64,000 nucleotides of DNA, taken from the NCBI GenBank assembly GCA_016703025.1, contig JADJCV010000004.1, forward strand, positions 1,739,501 to 1,803,500. Reading direction: 5' to 3'. Positions 1 through 9,422 of the stretch are shown piece after piece (position 1 is the stretch's first letter; each line of letters starts with the position of its first letter). This stretch comes from Candidatus Avedoeria danica. Its GTDB lineage: Bacteria > Chloroflexota > Anaerolineae > Epilineales > Epilineaceae. Below the pieces are notes generated by a model. The model saw only the letters and a list, made by a program, of their open reading frames with translations. It had not been told where the DNA came from and did not search any database. Made by a program: the position numbers and the translations under genes.

Positions 1-2414
1 AAGCAGTACTCGAACACCGGCTCGCCCTCTTCGTCGTACGTCACGGCGAACGGAATGCCGCGGTCACCCGCCGCCTCGTCGCCCGGCACATCCTCGGAGA
101 ACTTGCCGCCGCGCCGCTCGATCGACACCGCGCCGAGGCCGACGAGGTTGCGCTCGAACTGCCCGCGGCCGCTGAAGACGTCATGCTCCCAGAACCAGGC
201 GCTGATGATGGCCGAGCCCTTGAAGCCGTTGTTCACATAGCCCCAGGTCTGGAGGTCGATGTACTCGACCTGCTTCTCGTTCAGCTTCTGGCAGATGTAG
301 TCCAGCAGGCCGTTCTGGTCGTAGATGTAGATGACCAAGTCCGTGAAGCCCGGCTTGGGCACCACGTTGGCGATCGCGATCTCGCTCGTCAGGCCGGAGC
401 GGGAGAGGTCCTTCAGCAGGCTCGGGATGGCGATCAGGCCGACGCCGGAGTCCAGGCCGCCGCCCGTGCCGCTGGCGATCTGCCAATCGTAGATCTTGTG
501 CTCGGGCAGCAGGTTGTAGGCGATCGCCTGCGTCATGCTCGTGCGTGCCGTGTCGGAGTACTTGATCAACGTCGCCACCGCCACGATGTTCGGCGAGAGC
601 ACGTTCGGCCCGCCCGGCGTGATCCATTCCTGGCTCTCGACGCGCGCGCTGCCCACCCAGTTGCCCGGCAGGTCGGCGACGACCGGCAGGAAGAACGTCT
701 GGCTGCCGCGCGGGCAGACCCAGTCCACCAGCGTCGTGATGATGTCGCCGCCGCGGTCGAGGAAGTAGACCTTCACCTTGGCCGCCACCACCGCGCTCAG
801 GTTCTGGACCTGAATGCCGGTGTCCCAGCCCTGGTACTCCGAGTACGTCAGCGGCGCGAACGCCACCTGGTTGCCGGCCGTGTAGGTCGCCAGGTTCGGG
901 TCGAAGGTGTAGTTGATCTCGCCCGGCTCGCCGACGTACGTCATCAGCGTGTCCTGGACGGTGATGTCCACCACGACGCCCATCTTCTGCGTCGAGCGGA
1001 TCCAGGCCGAGCCCTGGAAGTCCGGGCCGACGCAGTCGTTCGCGTCCAACTGGTACGTCTCGCCCGGCGCCAGCGTCGCGATGTCGCAGATCGAGGCGCG
1101 CAGGCAGTCGTCCAACTGCTTGAACCAGATCTCGAGCGAGCTGCACATCAGCCCGCCGTTCTGGATGTAGATGATGCTGTTCATCCCGGCCTTCGAGGCG
1201 TAGACGAGCGGCACGTAGAAGCTGTAGCCGCCGTACACCTCGTCGTACACGCCGAGGTGGTCGCCGGCGATGCCGTTGTACTTGCTGGTCACGTCGACGC
1301 CCGGCGTCGCGCTGCCGGGGCACGTGCGGTGCACGTCGACGGCCAGCGCACCGCTGCCGCGCGCCAGCGACATGTCGATGCCGTCGAAGAAGAGCCCCTC
1401 GTCGTACGCCTTCTTGAAGCGGCGGTAATCGTCCGCGTCGCCGACGACGTTGAAGAACAGCACCTCGCAGACGTACGAGCCCGTGACGTCATCCTCGGGG
1501 ATCACGTCGATGCCGTCCTCGGTCAGCTGGCGCGCCGAGAGCTTGAAGAGGATGCCGGACTTCGAGCCCGTCGGCACCTGGGCGCCGTACAGGTTCCAGG
1601 TGGTGCCCGGCTTCAGCATGCCGGTGCACTCCACCTTCAGCGGGCCGGCGGCCTGCGGCGGGCAGAAGCCCGGCTCGCCCCACGTCACCAGCGCCGCCAT
1701 CTGGTTCTCGCAGCCGACGTTCTGCACTTCGATCCAGGTCTCGCAGACGTCGTCCTGGCCGAGGAAGTTCAGGATCGGGAGGTGGACCTGACCGCCGAGC
1801 TGGCGGTTCGGGTCGACGGCCGGTCCGAGGTGGAGCACCTCGAGGAACGCGGCTCCGCCTTCGTACGGGCTGTCGAGGACCTCGATCGAAAGCGAGTGGC
1901 TGCCGGAGGGCAGGACGACCGTGCCGTGGCTGAACTGCGCGCTCAGGAACGCCTGGCCCGGATCGTCCTCGTAGATCGTGCAGTCCGGAGCGTCGTTGCC
2001 GACGCGCGGCGTCTCGAGGACGACGCGGCCGCGGTCGAGGATCCGGAACGAGTCGCCGGTGCAGAAGGCGTCCGTCACGTTCAGCGTGACGTTCGTCGGG
2101 TGCGAGAAGTCGATCGAACCCGGTACCGGGCCTGGGCCGCCGAAGCCGAAGACGATGCCCCAGCCGGCGAGCTGGTCGATGTCGTACTGCGCCGCCAGAT
2201 CGGCGGTCCCCTGCGTGCCGAGCGCCCCGTCGGCCGACATCGGCAGGGCACCGCTGTCGTTCGGCCGGATGCCGCGGCTGTTCTTGCCGAAGTGGTTGAG
2301 CGCCCGCCCGTCGCGCGGCTTCTCGCCCTGGGCATGCGCCGACGAAGCGGAAAGAACGAACGCGGTCGCCACAACGGCGACGGCGACAAGCCGAAACAGG
2401 CGATTCAGGAGCAA
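1..2414 (-). CDS. Large secreted repeat protein, paralogue A (C-terminus beyond window)
   Basis: The open frame runs from a probable TTG start at 2414 off the left edge, giving at least 804 residues. GGAG lies four bases before the TTG, and no ATG is in frame upstream. A hydrophobic signal peptide ends near the Ala-His-Ala-Gln motif, so the protein should be exported. Residues of about 50-170 form a beta-rich domain ending in a 'hSIEVLDSP' type motif, like domains seen in other secreted proteins. From about residue 180 onward it aligns almost line by line with the next gene (2621-5095), sharing modules such as TGIQVQNL, WVCPRGSQTFFLP, SARVESQEW and KYNGIAGDHLG. Conserved Cys pairs suggest disulfides. 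The function is unknown; a cell-surface or matrix role is inferred from the signal peptide and architecture only. Confidence 0.75.
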   Translation of the reverse strand, partial: MLLNRLFRLVAVAVVATAFVLSASSAHAQGEKPRDGRALNHFGKNSRGIRPNDSGALPMSADGALGTQGTADLAAQYDIDQLAGWGIVFGFGGPGPVPGSIDFSHPTNVTLNVTDAFCTGDSFRILDRGRVVLETPRVGNDAPDCTIYEDDPGQAFLSAQFSHGTVVLPSGSHSLSIEVLDSPYEGGAAFLEVLHLGPAVDPNRQLGGQVHLPILNFLGQDDVCETWIEVQNVGCENQMAALVTWGEPGFCPPQAAGPLKVECTGMLKPGTTWNLYGAQVPTGSKSGILFKLSARQLTEDGIDVIPEDDVTGSYVCEVLFFNVVGDADDYRRFKKAYDEGLFFDGIDMSLARGSGALAVDVHRTCPGSATPGVDVTSKYNGIAGDHLGVYDEVYGGYSFYVPLVYASKAGMNSIIYIQNGGLMCSSLEIWFKQLDDCLRASICDIATLAPGETYQLDANDCVGPDFQGSAWIRSTQKMGVVVDITVQDTLMTYVGEPGEINYTFDPNLATYTAGNQVAFAPLTYSEYQGWDTGIQVQNLSAVVAAKVKVYFLDRGGDIITTLVDWVCPRGSQTFFLPVVADLPGNWVGSARVESQEWITPGGPNVLSPNIVAVATLIKYSDTARTSMTQAIAYNLLPEHKIYDWQIASGTGGGLDSGVGLIAIPSLLKDLSRSGLTSEIAIANVVPKPGFTDLVIYIYDQNGLLDYICQKLNEKQVEYIDLQTWGYVNNGFKGSAIISAWFWEHDVFSGRGQFERNLVGLGAVSIERRGGKFSEDVPGDEAAGDRGIPFAVTYDEEGEPVFEYC

Positions 2415-2620
2415 TCGACTCCGGACAATGCATGGTTTGGAGTTCCCTTCAAGCGGGCGGCCACCCCCAAGGACGGGCGGCGTACGGAGCCGGCACGCAA
2501 CACCACCCTCGGCCGAAGGCCGATGCGGCTGGCTGTTACAACGCGGGTCGGGAGATCGGGATACGGGCGGCGTGGCGGCAAACGGTCACGATCGCGGGCA
2601 AGAGCGGGCCAGGAGCCGGG

Positions 2621-5095
2621 CTAGAAGCCCCCGTCCAGCGCGATCTCGAGCCGCACGTCGTTCACCCGCCCCGTGTTGAACGAGGCGGCGTCCTCCACCC
2701 GCAGGATCCACTCGCCGCGCGCCGGGACGCCGGTCAGCCCGTCCAGCTGGCGGTTCTGGCTGCGGTAGGCGGCGAATCCGGCCGGCGGGCAGACGCTGCC
2801 GATCGGCTGGGCGGCATCGTCGTCCAACAGCGCCTGCATGCCGGACGTGAAGCCGCATACCCGGTTGGCCAGGTTGCGGAACTGGAGCGCGCCCGGCGGG
2901 TTGTCGGACTTCGCCAGCCGGAGGATGAGATCCCCGACGGCCGGGTGCTGGATGTCGAGGCGGATGTTCATGTCGCTGATCCGGCAGCCCGGCGGAACGT
3001 TCACGTTGACGCGCGCGTTGGCCGAGCCGGCGTCCGGGATCGGCAGCGGGCAGTTCAGGCAGCGCGCCGTGACGGTGTCAGGGCAGGCGAAGGGATCGTT
3101 CGGGGCGCCGGGCACACCGGGGCACAGGATGTCGAAGAACGGCGCCGGGCCGTTCAGGCAGCGCTCGCCGCGGATGTCGGCCAGCGCGAACGCGATGCCG
3201 CGCTCGCCGGCGGCTTCGTCGCCCGGGATGTCCTCGCCGAGCACCGTCCGGCTGCGCTCGACGGCCATCGCGCCGAGGCCGACGAGGTTGCGCTCGAAGC
3301 GGCCCCACGGATCGAAGACGTCGTGCTCCCAGAACGTGGCGCTGATCACGGCCGAGCCCTTGAAGCCGTTGTTCAGATAGCCCCAGCGGTAGAAGTCGAT
3401 GTACTCGATCTGCTTCTCGTTCAGCTTCTCGCAGATGAAGTCCAGCAGGCCGTTCTGGTCGTAGAGGATGATCGCGAAGTCCGTGAAGCCCGGCTTGGGC
3501 ACGACGTTCGTGATCGCCAACTCGCTCGTGATGCCGGCCTTGCGCGTGTCCTTGAACAACGACGGGATGGCGATCAGGCCGATCCCGCTCTCGAGACCGC
3601 CGCGCGTGCCGGTGGCGATCTGCCAGTCGAAGATCTTGTGCTCCGGCAGGAGGTTGTAGGCGATCCCCTCGATGATCTGCGTCCGCGCCGCGTCCGAATA
3701 CTTCACGAGCGTCGCGACGGCGACGATGTTCGGTCCCAGTACGTTCGGCGCACCGGGTGTGATCCACTCCTGGCTCTCGACGCGCGCGCTCCCGACCCAG
3801 TGCCCCGGCAGATCGAACACGACGGGCAGGAAGAACGTCTGGCTGCCGCGCGGGCAGATCCAGTCCACCAGCGTCGTGATAATGTCGCCGCCGCGGTCGA
3901 GGAAGTAGACCTTGGCCTTGGCCGCGACCACCGGACTCAGGTTCTGGACCTGAATGCCCGCGTCCCAGCCCTGGTACTCGCTGTAGATGAGCGGGGCGAA
4001 CGCGATCTGGTTGCCGGGCGACGTATAGGGCGTGCTCGGGTCGAACGTGTAGTTGATCTCGGTCGGCTCGCCGATGTAGGTCATCAGGACCTCGGGGCCG
4101 ATGATGTCGGCGACGATGCCCATCGGCTGCGACGCGCGCACCCAGGCGTTGCCGACCCAGTCCGGTCCGACGCAGTCCGCGGCGTCGAACTGATAGGTCT
4201 CCCCCGGCGCCAGCGTCGCGACGTCGCAGATCGAGGCGCGCAGGCAGTCGTCCAGGTGCTGGAACCAGATCTCGAGCGACGAGCACTGCAGGCCGCCGTT
4301 CTGGATGTAGATGATCGTGTTGAAGCCGCTGTGGCCGGCGTACACCAGCGGGACGTAGAACGCGTAGCCGCCGTACACCGGATCGGACGCGCCAAGGTGG
4401 TCGCCCGCGATCCCGTTGTACTTGCTGGTCACGAGCACGCCCGGCGTGTCGACGGCCGGGCACTGGCGCAGCACGTCGACGGCCAGGAAACCGGTGCCGC
4501 GAGCGCGGTCCAACGGCACGCCCTCGAACGTCAGCCCCTCGTTGTAAGCCTTCTTGAACCGCCGGTAGTCGTCCGCGTCGCCGACGACGTTGAAGAACAG
4601 CACCTCGCACAGGTAGCTGCCGACGACGTCGTCTTCGCCAAGGTCGACGCCGATGTCGTTCAGCTGGCGGGCGCTGAACTTGAAGACCATTCCGCCCTTC
4701 GAGCCCGTCGGCACCTGTGCACCGGTGAGGTTCCACGTGCTGCCGGGCCGGAGCAGTCCGGTGCACTCCACCTTCAGCGGACCGGCCGACTGCGGCGGGC
4801 AGAACCCGGGCTCGCCCCAGACGATCATCGCCGCCATCGCGTACTCGCAGCCGATGTTCTGCACCTCGACCCATGACGAACAGACGTCGTCCTGGCCGAT
4901 GAAGTCCAGGATCGGCAGGTGCACCTGGCCGCTGAGCTGGGCGTTCGGGTTGACGCCCTGGTTGTGACCGAACCCGGGCGGCCGCTGCGCAAGCGCGACA
5001 CCGCGCGGCACAAGGATGGCGGCAAGCGCCGCGCACAGCCCGAGCACGGCGCCGAGTCGACCAAGGCGCATGGGCGCGTGGCAGGCGAGTCGCAT
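2621..5095 (-). CDS. Large secreted repeat protein, paralogue B, with C-terminal P/Homo-B domain
   Basis: This predicts 824 residues. The ATG at 5095 is chosen because AAGGAG lies 5-7 bases upstream and the next residues form a classic signal peptide (Arg-rich start, Leu/Ala core, ending near ALAQ). The frame stays open further upstream without typical coding character. The body (about 40-680) consists of beta-sandwich-like stretches shared with the neighbouring paralogue, including GIQVQNLSPV and WICPRGSQTFFLP. Residues 686-824 match the proprotein-convertase P domain pattern: a start at IPDAG, then 'D(M/V)NIRLDIQHPAVGDL', and a closing GEWILRVEDAA..NTG..ND. In bacteria P domains occur at the ends of secreted or adhesive proteins and peptidases. 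No protease domain is visible here, so an adhesive or structural role is inferred. Confidence 0.8.
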   Translation of the reverse strand: MRLACHAPMRLGRLGAVLGLCAALAAILVPRGVALAQRPPGFGHNQGVNPNAQLSGQVHLPILDFIGQDDVCSSWVEVQNIGCEYAMAAMIVWGEPGFCPPQSAGPLKVECTGLLRPGSTWNLTGAQVPTGSKGGMVFKFSARQLNDIGVDLGEDDVVGSYLCEVLFFNVVGDADDYRRFKKAYNEGLTFEGVPLDRARGTGFLAVDVLRQCPAVDTPGVLVTSKYNGIAGDHLGASDPVYGGYAFYVPLVYAGHSGFNTIIYIQNGGLQCSSLEIWFQHLDDCLRASICDVATLAPGETYQFDAADCVGPDWVGNAWVRASQPMGIVADIIGPEVLMTYIGEPTEINYTFDPSTPYTSPGNQIAFAPLIYSEYQGWDAGIQVQNLSPVVAAKAKVYFLDRGGDIITTLVDWICPRGSQTFFLPVVFDLPGHWVGSARVESQEWITPGAPNVLGPNIVAVATLVKYSDAARTQIIEGIAYNLLPEHKIFDWQIATGTRGGLESGIGLIAIPSLFKDTRKAGITSELAITNVVPKPGFTDFAIILYDQNGLLDFICEKLNEKQIEYIDFYRWGYLNNGFKGSAVISATFWEHDVFDPWGRFERNLVGLGAMAVERSRTVLGEDIPGDEAAGERGIAFALADIRGERCLNGPAPFFDILCPGVPGAPNDPFACPDTVTARCLNCPLPIPDAGSANARVNVNVPPGCRISDMNIRLDIQHPAVGDLILRLAKSDNPPGALQFRNLANRVCGFTSGMQALLDDDAAQPIGSVCPPAGFAAYRSQNRQLDGLTGVPARGEWILRVEDAASFNTGRVNDVRLEIALDGGF

Positions 5096-5370
5096 CGCGG
5101 TGACTCCTTGAACGATCTCGCGTGAGATCAGGGGGAAGTGAAGGAATGGGCACCGCGTAGCCGGGGGGGCCGCGGCGCCCGCACTAGATGACGGTACAGG
5201 GGGATCGGTTGATACGGTCAGTTGTCGCGCACCGGGGCGGATGATAGCGGTGCGGCTTCGCCGCGGCAATGGGGATTCCGTATATATAATGTGCGCCGCC
5301 GCCCCCCAAGGCCGCCCACCCGACTTCACGCGCGCCGCACGGCAGCGCCCAACGAGGAGCAGACGCACCC

Positions 5371-5487
5371 ATGTCCCGTGGCTACCGACCCAAGCGAACC
5401 CGCAACGAGAAGATCGTCATCTTCATCGGCATCCTCGTCGTGCTCAGCATGGTGCTGGGCAGCGTCGCGTCGATCTGGATGCAGTAG
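5371..5487 (+). CDS. 38-residue single-pass membrane peptide
   Basis: A short ORF (ATG 5371, TAG 5485-5487) encodes a basic N-terminus of about 14 residues (SRGYRPKRTRNEK) followed by one hydrophobic helix of about 20 residues and a short tail ending in Trp-Met-Gln. GAGGAG lies about 10 bases before the ATG. A TATAAT box lies at 5285-5290, but no good -35 was found. The layout (positive-inside start, one membrane span) and the isolation between oppositely oriented genes argue for a real small protein. I do not recognise it. It sits between the secreted protein genes and hutI and shares an operon with neither. Confidence 0.5.
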   Translation: MSRGYRPKRTRNEKIVIFIGILVVLSMVLGSVASIWMQ

Positions 5488-5542
5488 CCGGTCTGAGTGC
5501 AGTTCGCGCACCGCGCCGATCGTCGCACCCGATCAGCCCCGA

Positions 5543-6862
5543 TCATCGCACCCATCGGCCCCCCAGCATCACCCGCACCGCCCGGTTCGTCCCGAACCCG
5601 TACGCCAGCTCGCGCGGATCGTCGCTGTCCGTGAGCACCGCGTCCGCCGGACGCCCGACCGCCAGCCGCCCGGCAACGGCGTCGCGGCCGACGGCGCACG
5701 CGGCGTTGCGCGTGACGGCCACGAGCGCCTCCGCGACGGACAGTCGGCCGTAGCGCGTCCCGATCGCCAGCGCCAGCCAGAGGTTGGGGCACGGCGCGGT
5801 GCCGGGGTTCCAGTCTGACGCGAGCGCCACCGGAGCGCCGTGGCGGACGAACGCCGCGCCGTCGGCGAAATGGGTCGAGCCAAGGCCGATCGTCGTCACC
5901 GGCAGGAGCACGGCCACCGTGCCGCTCCTGGCCAGCGCGGCCATCTCGGCCGGCGTCGTGGCCACGAGGTGATCGGCGCTCGTCGCCCCGAGCTCGGCGG
6001 CGAGCGCCGTTGCACCGAGGTTCTCGAACTCGTCGCTGTGGACCTTGAGGCCAAGGCCGGCGGCCTTGGCGGCGGTGAGCACCGCGCGGGTCTCGGCGAC
6101 GTCGAACGCGCCGGCGTCGCAGAAGACGTCGCAGAACAACGGGCCGCGCCGGCCGAGCGGGTGCGCCGCGACGCGCGGCAGCATGCCGATCACCTCACGG
6201 ACGAAGGCGCCCCGGTCGGGCGCGTGCGCCCCCGCGTACGCACTCGGCAGCGCGTGCGCGCCGAGGAACGTCGGCACGACGCGCGCCGGGTGCGCGGACG
6301 CCGCCGCGGCGATGACGTCGAGGTGCCGCATCTCCTCGTCGACGGTCAGCCCGTAGCCCGTCTTCACTTCGACCGTCGTCACGCCATGGTCGACGAGCAC
6401 GTCCAGGCGCGCCGTCATCCGCGCCACCAGATCATCGAACGACGCGGCGCGTGTGGCGCGGACGGTGGCGTTGATCCCGCCGCCGTTCGCCAAGAGGTCG
6501 AGATAGCTCGTCCCGGTCAGCCGCGCCTCGAACTCGTCGGCCCGCGTGCCCGCCCAGACCAGGTGCGTGTGCGCGTCGACCAGGCCCGGCAGCACGACGC
6601 GTCCGGCGGCGTCGACAACGTCCATCGCCCCGCCCCCAAGTTCCGCCCGTCCCGCACGCGCCGCATCGACGTGTCGCCACACCCCGTCGCGCGGCCCGAC
6701 CGCCGCGATCCGTCCGCCGGCCACCGCGATCGCCCCGTCGTCGATGCGATCGACGCGCCCTTGCATGGGCCCTGCGAGCGGGCCGGGGCGGCCGTCGTCC
6801 ATCGTGAGGAGCGTGGCGTGGTCGAGGACGACGTCGATGCGGGGCATGGTGTCGGTGTTCAC
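5543..6862 (-). CDS. hutI: Imidazolonepropionase
   Basis: This predicts 439 residues from a GTG at 6862 with GAGGGG upstream; an ATG five codons in is an alternative. It belongs to the amidohydrolase superfamily and hydrolyses imidazolone-5-propionate to N-formimidoyl-glutamate, the third step of histidine degradation in the cytoplasm. The metal-binding DAHTH motif is at about 97-101, followed by WAGTR. HutI hallmarks are present: VEVKTGYGL, FLGAHALP, KVHSDEFE and ALASDWNPG with the late metal Asp. The length fits the family (about 400-420) with a slightly long N-terminus. hutH, hutU and hutG are not in the window, so histidine use must rely on genes elsewhere. Confidence 0.93.
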   Translation of the reverse strand: MNTDTMPRIDVVLDHATLLTMDDGRPGPLAGPMQGRVDRIDDGAIAVAGGRIAAVGPRDGVWRHVDAARAGRAELGGGAMDVVDAAGRVVLPGLVDAHTHLVWAGTRADEFEARLTGTSYLDLLANGGGINATVRATRAASFDDLVARMTARLDVLVDHGVTTVEVKTGYGLTVDEEMRHLDVIAAAASAHPARVVPTFLGAHALPSAYAGAHAPDRGAFVREVIGMLPRVAAHPLGRRGPLFCDVFCDAGAFDVAETRAVLTAAKAAGLGLKVHSDEFENLGATALAAELGATSADHLVATTPAEMAALARSGTVAVLLPVTTIGLGSTHFADGAAFVRHGAPVALASDWNPGTAPCPNLWLALAIGTRYGRLSVAEALVAVTRNAACAVGRDAVAGRLAVGRPADAVLTDSDDPRELAYGFGTNRAVRVMLGGRWVR

Positions 6863-6910
6863 GGTCGTCCCCTCGCATCGATCGGGCGTTTGGAAGGTGA
6901 TCCCGCCGCC

Positions 6911-8335
6911 TCAGTAAGCCCGCGCGAACAACGCCACCGTCGACGTCTCTTTGCCGGTGTAGAAGCACTTTCCGGGCGCATCCGGCTGGTCGAACGGCAG
7001 GCAGCGGATCGTCGCGCCGTGCGCTTCCTGGATGGCCGCCTCGTCCTCGTTGCCGCCGGCCCACAGCACGCGGACGAAGCCGCCCTTGGCGAGTGCGGCC
7101 GTGAAGCTCGCCTCGTCGTCGGCGGCGTGCGTGTTGCTGGCCACGAAGGCCGAGGCTTGCGCATAGAGGCCGTCCTGGACGGCGTCGAGCAGCGCGCCGA
7201 TCTGTCCGGGCAGGTCGGCCCGCGGCACCGTCGTCTTCGACCCGTCGTCGCGCCGCGCAACCGTCACGACGCCTTGCTCGACGTCGCGCGGTCCGATCTC
7301 GATCCGCAGCGGCACGCCCTTGATCTCCCACTCCGTGAACTTGAACCCCGGCCGCTCGTCGCGGTCGTCCACGTGGAGGCGCACGGACGTGCCGAGGGCG
7401 GCACGCAGCTCGTCGACGGCGGCCATCACGGCCGCCTTGCCGGCGTCGTCGCGGTAGATCGGCACGATGACGACCTGGATCGGCGCGAGGCGGGGCGGCA
7501 GGCGCAGGCCGCTGTCGTCGCCGTGGGTGAGGATGATGGCGCCGATGAAGCGCGTCGAGAGGCCCCAGCTGGTCTGCCAGACGTGCTGCAGCGTGTTGTT
7601 GGTGTCCAGGTACTGCGTGTTGAAGGCGCGCGCGAAGTTCTGGCCGAGGTTGTGGCTCGTGCCGCTCTGCAGCGCCTTGCCATCCCCGAGGAGCGCCTCG
7701 ATCGTGTACGAGGCGTCGGCGCCGGCGAACTTCTCGCGCTCGGTCTTCCGGCCCGCGACGACCGGCACGGCCGCCTCGTCGTGCGCGAACGTTCGATAGA
7801 CCTCGAGCATGCGCAGCGTCTCTTCCTGCGCTTCCTCGGCCGTGGCGTGCGCGGTGTGCCCTTCCTGCCACAGGAACTCGAGCGTGCGCAGGAACGGGCG
7901 TGTCCGGAGCTCCCAGCGCACGACGTTGCACCACTGGTTGATCAGGAGCGGCAGGTCACGGTAGCTCTGGATCCAGGTGGCGAACATGTGGTTGATGATC
8001 GTCTCGGACGTCGGTCGGACGACGAGGGGCTCCTCGAGCGTCTTCCCGCCGCCGATCGTCACGACGGCCAGCTCGGGCGCGAAGCCCTCGACGTGCTGCT
8101 TTTCCTTCTCGAGGAAGCTCATCGGGATGAACATCGGGAAGTAGGCGTTCTGGTGGCCGGTGGCCTTGAACATGCCGTCGAGTCCCTGCTGGATCCGCTC
8201 CCAGATGGCATAGCCGTACGGCCGGATGACCATCGTGCCGCGGACCGGCCCGTAGTCGGCCAGGCCGGCTTCGCGGATGACGTCGAGATACCACTGGGAG
8301 TGGTCCGTGCTGCGCGGCGTGATGCGCTCGGCCAT
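6911..8335 (-). CDS. proS: Prolyl-tRNA synthetase, short archaeal/eukaryotic type
   Basis: This predicts 474 residues from an ATG at 8335. It is a class II aminoacyl-tRNA synthetase that charges tRNA-Pro with proline. It starts with the ProS-specific stretch SQWYLDVIREAGLADYGPVRG. Motif 2 lies around RWELRTRPFLRTLEFLWQEGHTAHAT. It has LQSGTSHNLGQNFA and the GDDSGLRLPPRLAP motif 3 region, then an anticodon-binding domain. The protein ends in Ala-Arg-Ala-Tyr, as in archaeal-type enzymes whose C-terminal Tyr reaches toward the active site. The YbaK-like editing insertion of long bacterial ProS is absent. It lies 48 bases upstream of hutI in the same direction, so the two could be cotranscribed. 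Confidence 0.95.
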   Translation of the reverse strand: MAERITPRSTDHSQWYLDVIREAGLADYGPVRGTMVIRPYGYAIWERIQQGLDGMFKATGHQNAYFPMFIPMSFLEKEKQHVEGFAPELAVVTIGGGKTLEEPLVVRPTSETIINHMFATWIQSYRDLPLLINQWCNVVRWELRTRPFLRTLEFLWQEGHTAHATAEEAQEETLRMLEVYRTFAHDEAAVPVVAGRKTEREKFAGADASYTIEALLGDGKALQSGTSHNLGQNFARAFNTQYLDTNNTLQHVWQTSWGLSTRFIGAIILTHGDDSGLRLPPRLAPIQVVIVPIYRDDAGKAAVMAAVDELRAALGTSVRLHVDDRDERPGFKFTEWEIKGVPLRIEIGPRDVEQGVVTVARRDDGSKTTVPRADLPGQIGALLDAVQDGLYAQASAFVASNTHAADDEASFTAALAKGGFVRVLWAGGNEDEAAIQEAHGATIRCLPFDQPDAPGKCFYTGKETSTVALFARAY

Positions 8336-8474
8336 GGTCGTGCTGTCCTAGCTGGAGAGGGGAGGAACAAGGCTTGTGAGCCTGTCAAGACCATACGGCC
8401 GATGATCGTTGCCTGAGGCGCATCCCGTCGTCGCGCCGGTCTTGATTGGGCTTGACAGGGCTTGGTAGGGAGCC

Positions 8475-9392
8475 CTAGAAGAAGACGGTGCCCTCGAGGC
8501 TGCGGACGACGTTGCCCCCGACTCGGATCGCCGGCACCGCGCCGGTGACGTCGATCTCGACCTCGACGAGGCTCGGCCGGCCGATCTCGTAGCCCTGCTC
8601 GCAGCGCAGCTTGAACGGCGGCCGGCCGAGGAGCAGGTTGTGGTGCGCCAGGAAGGCTGCCAGCGCGCCGTTGGCCGAGCCCGTCGCCGGGTCCTCGTCG
8701 ATGCCGAGCGGCGGCGCGAAGACGCGGACGTGGACGTGGTTGCCCGGCACGATCGTCTCGCGGCTGAAGGCCAGCAGGCAGCCGGCGCCGAGGTCGTGCA
8801 GGAGATCCTCGACCGCTTGGCCGACCGGCAGCAGATCGCGCATCGTGGCCAGCGAGCCCATCGGGACGACGAGGCACGTCAGGCCGGTGCGGACGAGCGT
8901 TGGCGGCAGCGCGGTGCCGAGGATCTGCGCCGGATCCAGCGTGAGGGCGGCCGCGATGCGGCTCGATTGGCTCGGATCGACCGGCCCGAGGATCTCGGAC
9001 GCGACGACCTCGGTCGAAACGTGCATCGCGCCGTCCGCCTTCGGCCGCCGCAGCGATACGGGCCGGAGTTCGTCCCCGATCTCGACGACGACGTCCGCCC
9101 GGCCGCCCGCCAGCGGGAGCTGGCCCGTCTCCGCCAGGACGTACGCCGTCCCGAGCAGCTGATGGCCCGAGTAGACGACCTCGGTCGTCGGCGTGAAGCA
9201 CCGCAAGCCGAACGCCGCCCCCGCCGCGTTCGGCGGCACGACGAACGACGTCTCGGCGTGGCTCATCCCGCGCGCGACGCGCTGCATCTGGTCTGGCGAC
9301 ATCTCGCCCGGATGCGGGATGACGACGACCGGGTTGCCGCCGAAGGGGCTGTCGGTGAATACGTCTGCTTGGATGAACTGGACCTTGCGCAC
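8475..9392 (-). CDS. PhzF-family isomerase-like protein
   Basis: This predicts 305 residues from a GTG at 9392. The N-terminus (VQFIQADVFTDSPFGGNPVVV) and a second-half pair of motifs (ATGSANGALAAFL and the late GYEIGRPSLVEVEI) mark the PhzF/DapF-like fold, a two-lobed proton-shuttling isomerase. The early GNPVVVI and MSHAETSFV contain the Glu used as general acid/base in PhzF. The substrate is unknown, as for most PhzF relatives, and no phenazine genes are nearby. It follows the ferredoxin gene by 30 bases in the same direction and may be cotranscribed with it. Confidence 0.88.
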   Translation of the reverse strand: MRKVQFIQADVFTDSPFGGNPVVVIPHPGEMSPDQMQRVARGMSHAETSFVVPPNAAGAAFGLRCFTPTTEVVYSGHQLLGTAYVLAETGQLPLAGGRADVVVEIGDELRPVSLRRPKADGAMHVSTEVVASEILGPVDPSQSSRIAAALTLDPAQILGTALPPTLVRTGLTCLVVPMGSLATMRDLLPVGQAVEDLLHDLGAGCLLAFSRETIVPGNHVHVRVFAPPLGIDEDPATGSANGALAAFLAHHNLLLGRPPFKLRCEQGYEIGRPSLVEVEIDVTGAVPAIRVGGNVVRSLEGTVFF

Positions 9393-9422
9393 GGTGGACC
9401 CTGGGGTGAGGGGACGGGCGGG

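Noticed and set aside
181..1323. Long Arg-rich open frame on the minus strand inside paralogue A
   Set aside because: It is a shifted frame of the secreted protein; the true frame is open to the window edge and has paralogy to the next gene.
183..2624. 813-codon plus-strand open frame opposite paralogue A (and a similar one at 2432-4876)
   Set aside because: Composition is dominated by Arg/Val/Asp/His typical of antisense reading of GC-rich genes, and the opposite strand has clear protein motifs.
8336..8474. T-box or other riboswitch upstream of proS
   Set aside because: Only a weak 5-bp stem and repeated TTGACA-like words are seen; no T-box core sequence.
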